A stretch of 64,000 nt of DNA from Candidatus Campylobacter infans (GTDB lineage Bacteria; Campylobacterota; Campylobacteria; Campylobacterales; Campylobacteraceae), in NCBI GenBank assembly GCA_009827235.1, contig SPMW01000001.1, forward strand, positions 77,945 through 141,944, given 5' to 3'. Each line of letters begins with the position of its first letter. Positions within the stretch are counted from its first letter, which is position 1. A model generated the notes under the pieces. The model was not told the origin of the DNA and ran no database searches. It worked only from the letters and a program-made list of their open reading frames with translations. Below, one piece after another: positions 63,336 to 64,000 of this stretch. Both the position numbers and the translations under genes were made by a program.

Positions 63336-64000
63336 ATGCAATTATTTCAAAATAAAAATCAAATAATCACAAGCGATGACTTTAAGCTAGCCTTAAAAGA
63401 ACTTGGCATAAATAAAGGCGATATGCTTTGTGTGCATACTAATTTTACGCAATTTGGCAAGATTTTGCCTAAAAAAGACGAGTTTTTACACGAAATTAAA
63501 GAAATTTTATGCGATTTAATCGGTCAAGATGGCACTTTAATAATCCCTACTTTTACTTATAGTTTTTGTAAAAATTTAGTTTTTGATAAGAAAAATAGCA
63601 AGGGCGTGGTTGGAGTTTTTGGCGAATATTTTAGGCATTTAGATGGAGTGTGGCGCACGAATGATCCGATTTTTTCTTTGGCTGTTTTTGGGGCAAAACA
63701 AGCTGAGTTTAAAAAAGACTTTTCAAGTTGTTTTGGCAAGGATTCTGCTTTTGAAATTTTAAATGCTAATGGGGCAAAATTTTTAATGATAGGGCTTGAA
63801 AATGGTGATAGTTTTACTTATAATATCCACATCGAGCAATGCTCTAATGTTTCGTATAGATATTTAAAGCCTTTTTCTGGCAAGATAATCGATGAAACGG
63901 GCAAAAGCCATGATGCTAGCATTTTGTATTTTGTAAGAGATTTAGAGCTTAATCCCTTGATAGATCACCAAAAAAGATTAGAGTTTTTATTAAAATTTAA
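63336..64000 (+). CDS. AAC(3)-family acetyl/acyltransferase-like protein, 3' end outside window
   Basis: The frame starts at ATG 63336, just after the previous stop, and runs open to the window end (221 codons). It resembles aminoglycoside 3-N-acetyltransferase family proteins: LKELGINKGDMLCVHTNF near residues 20-37, DGTLIIPTFTYSF near 64-76 (the PxFT segment), WRTNDPIFSLAVFG near 105-118, and GKDSAFEILNANGAKFLMIGL near 133-153. The usual length is ~260-280, so about 50 residues are missing. In Campylobacter such genes accompany DUF4910 in accessory clusters and probably acylate a biosynthetic intermediate, not a drug. Resistance should not be inferred. Confidence 0.82.
   Translation, partial: MQLFQNKNQIITSDDFKLALKELGINKGDMLCVHTNFTQFGKILPKKDEFLHEIKEILCDLIGQDGTLIIPTFTYSFCKNLVFDKKNSKGVVGVFGEYFRHLDGVWRTNDPIFSLAVFGAKQAEFKKDFSSCFGKDSAFEILNANGAKFLMIGLENGDSFTYNIHIEQCSNVSYRYLKPFSGKIIDETGKSHDASILYFVRDLELNPLIDHQKRLEFLLKF

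Noticed and set aside
63336-64000. Aminoglycoside resistance gene
   Set aside because: The AAC(3) fold is present, but coupling to a DUF4910 gene and the absence of any mobile element argue for a biosynthetic acyltransferase.
1-64000. Insertion sequences, prophage or rRNA operon
   Set aside because: No transposase, integrase, phage structural protein or rRNA sequence was recognised anywhere; the only RNA gene I can support is tRNA-Gly.

Overview
The window looks like chromosomal DNA from a Campylobacter species (Campylobacterota), probably not C. jejuni. The evidence is AT-rich DNA with AAGGA-type ribosome binding sites, TTTGCTAtAAT-type -10 promoters without clear -35 boxes, homopolymeric G/C tracts inside surface and restriction genes, and familiar Campylobacter gene pairs: TPR lipoprotein-trpC, purH with a J-domain protein, ilvI-ilvH-lpxD, gatB near gpsA, and ccoI-ccoS. 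The species call is inference; no 16S gene is present.

Layout. 1-4.7 kb: a surface-glycan style block with a 5'-truncated sulfatase-fold membrane transferase, a methyltransferase relic, a fused LicC/LicA-like CDP-choline synthesis gene carrying a G14 tract, and a LicB-like permease. 4.7-13.9 kb: flgL with a sigma-54 promoter, TPR lipoprotein, trpC, TRIC-like and DedA membrane proteins, moeA, tRNA-Gly, flgA, coaD and tmk. 13.9-32.7 kb: mostly housekeeping (MTHFR-family protein, Cys-rich Sel1 protein, metE, pentaheme cytochrome, ispG, dnaB, msbA, murA, purH, DjlA-like protein, ftsK, aspB, purE). 33.2-35.1 kb: a 750-base gene-poor gap, a flavin-binding protein and a broken type I methylase remnant. 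35.1-40.3 kb: MATE pump, tpx, membrane protein, alaS. 40.4-44.5 kb: a type III restriction-modification pair whose mod gene is switched off by a G11 tract. 44.7-50.3 kb: lpxD, ilvH, ilvI, pyrD, gpsA. 50.4-52.0 kb: a DpnII-like restriction-modification pair placed exactly between gatB and gpsA. 53.7-55.8 kb: WbqC-family gene with a C11 tract and two tandem methyltransferase paralogues. 55.8-61.9 kb: ccoS, ccoI, malic enzyme, YceI, rarA. 62.0-64.0 kb: the start of an accessory cluster (DUF4910-type peptidase and AAC(3)-type acetyltransferase) behind a T14 tract.

The accessory parts share one theme, switchable surface and DNA-modification functions: four long homopolymer tracts sit in or before the licCA-like gene, mod, the wbqC-like gene and the DUF4910 gene. 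The most unusual observation is a ~110-base imperfect palindrome lying in frame inside the choline-kinase-like domain, between the catalytic HRD loop and the DFE motif. It resembles the protein-invading palindromic elements known from Rickettsia. The licCA-licB pair would take up choline and convert it to CDP-choline for decorating a surface molecule or lipid, but no transferase (LicD) is visible.
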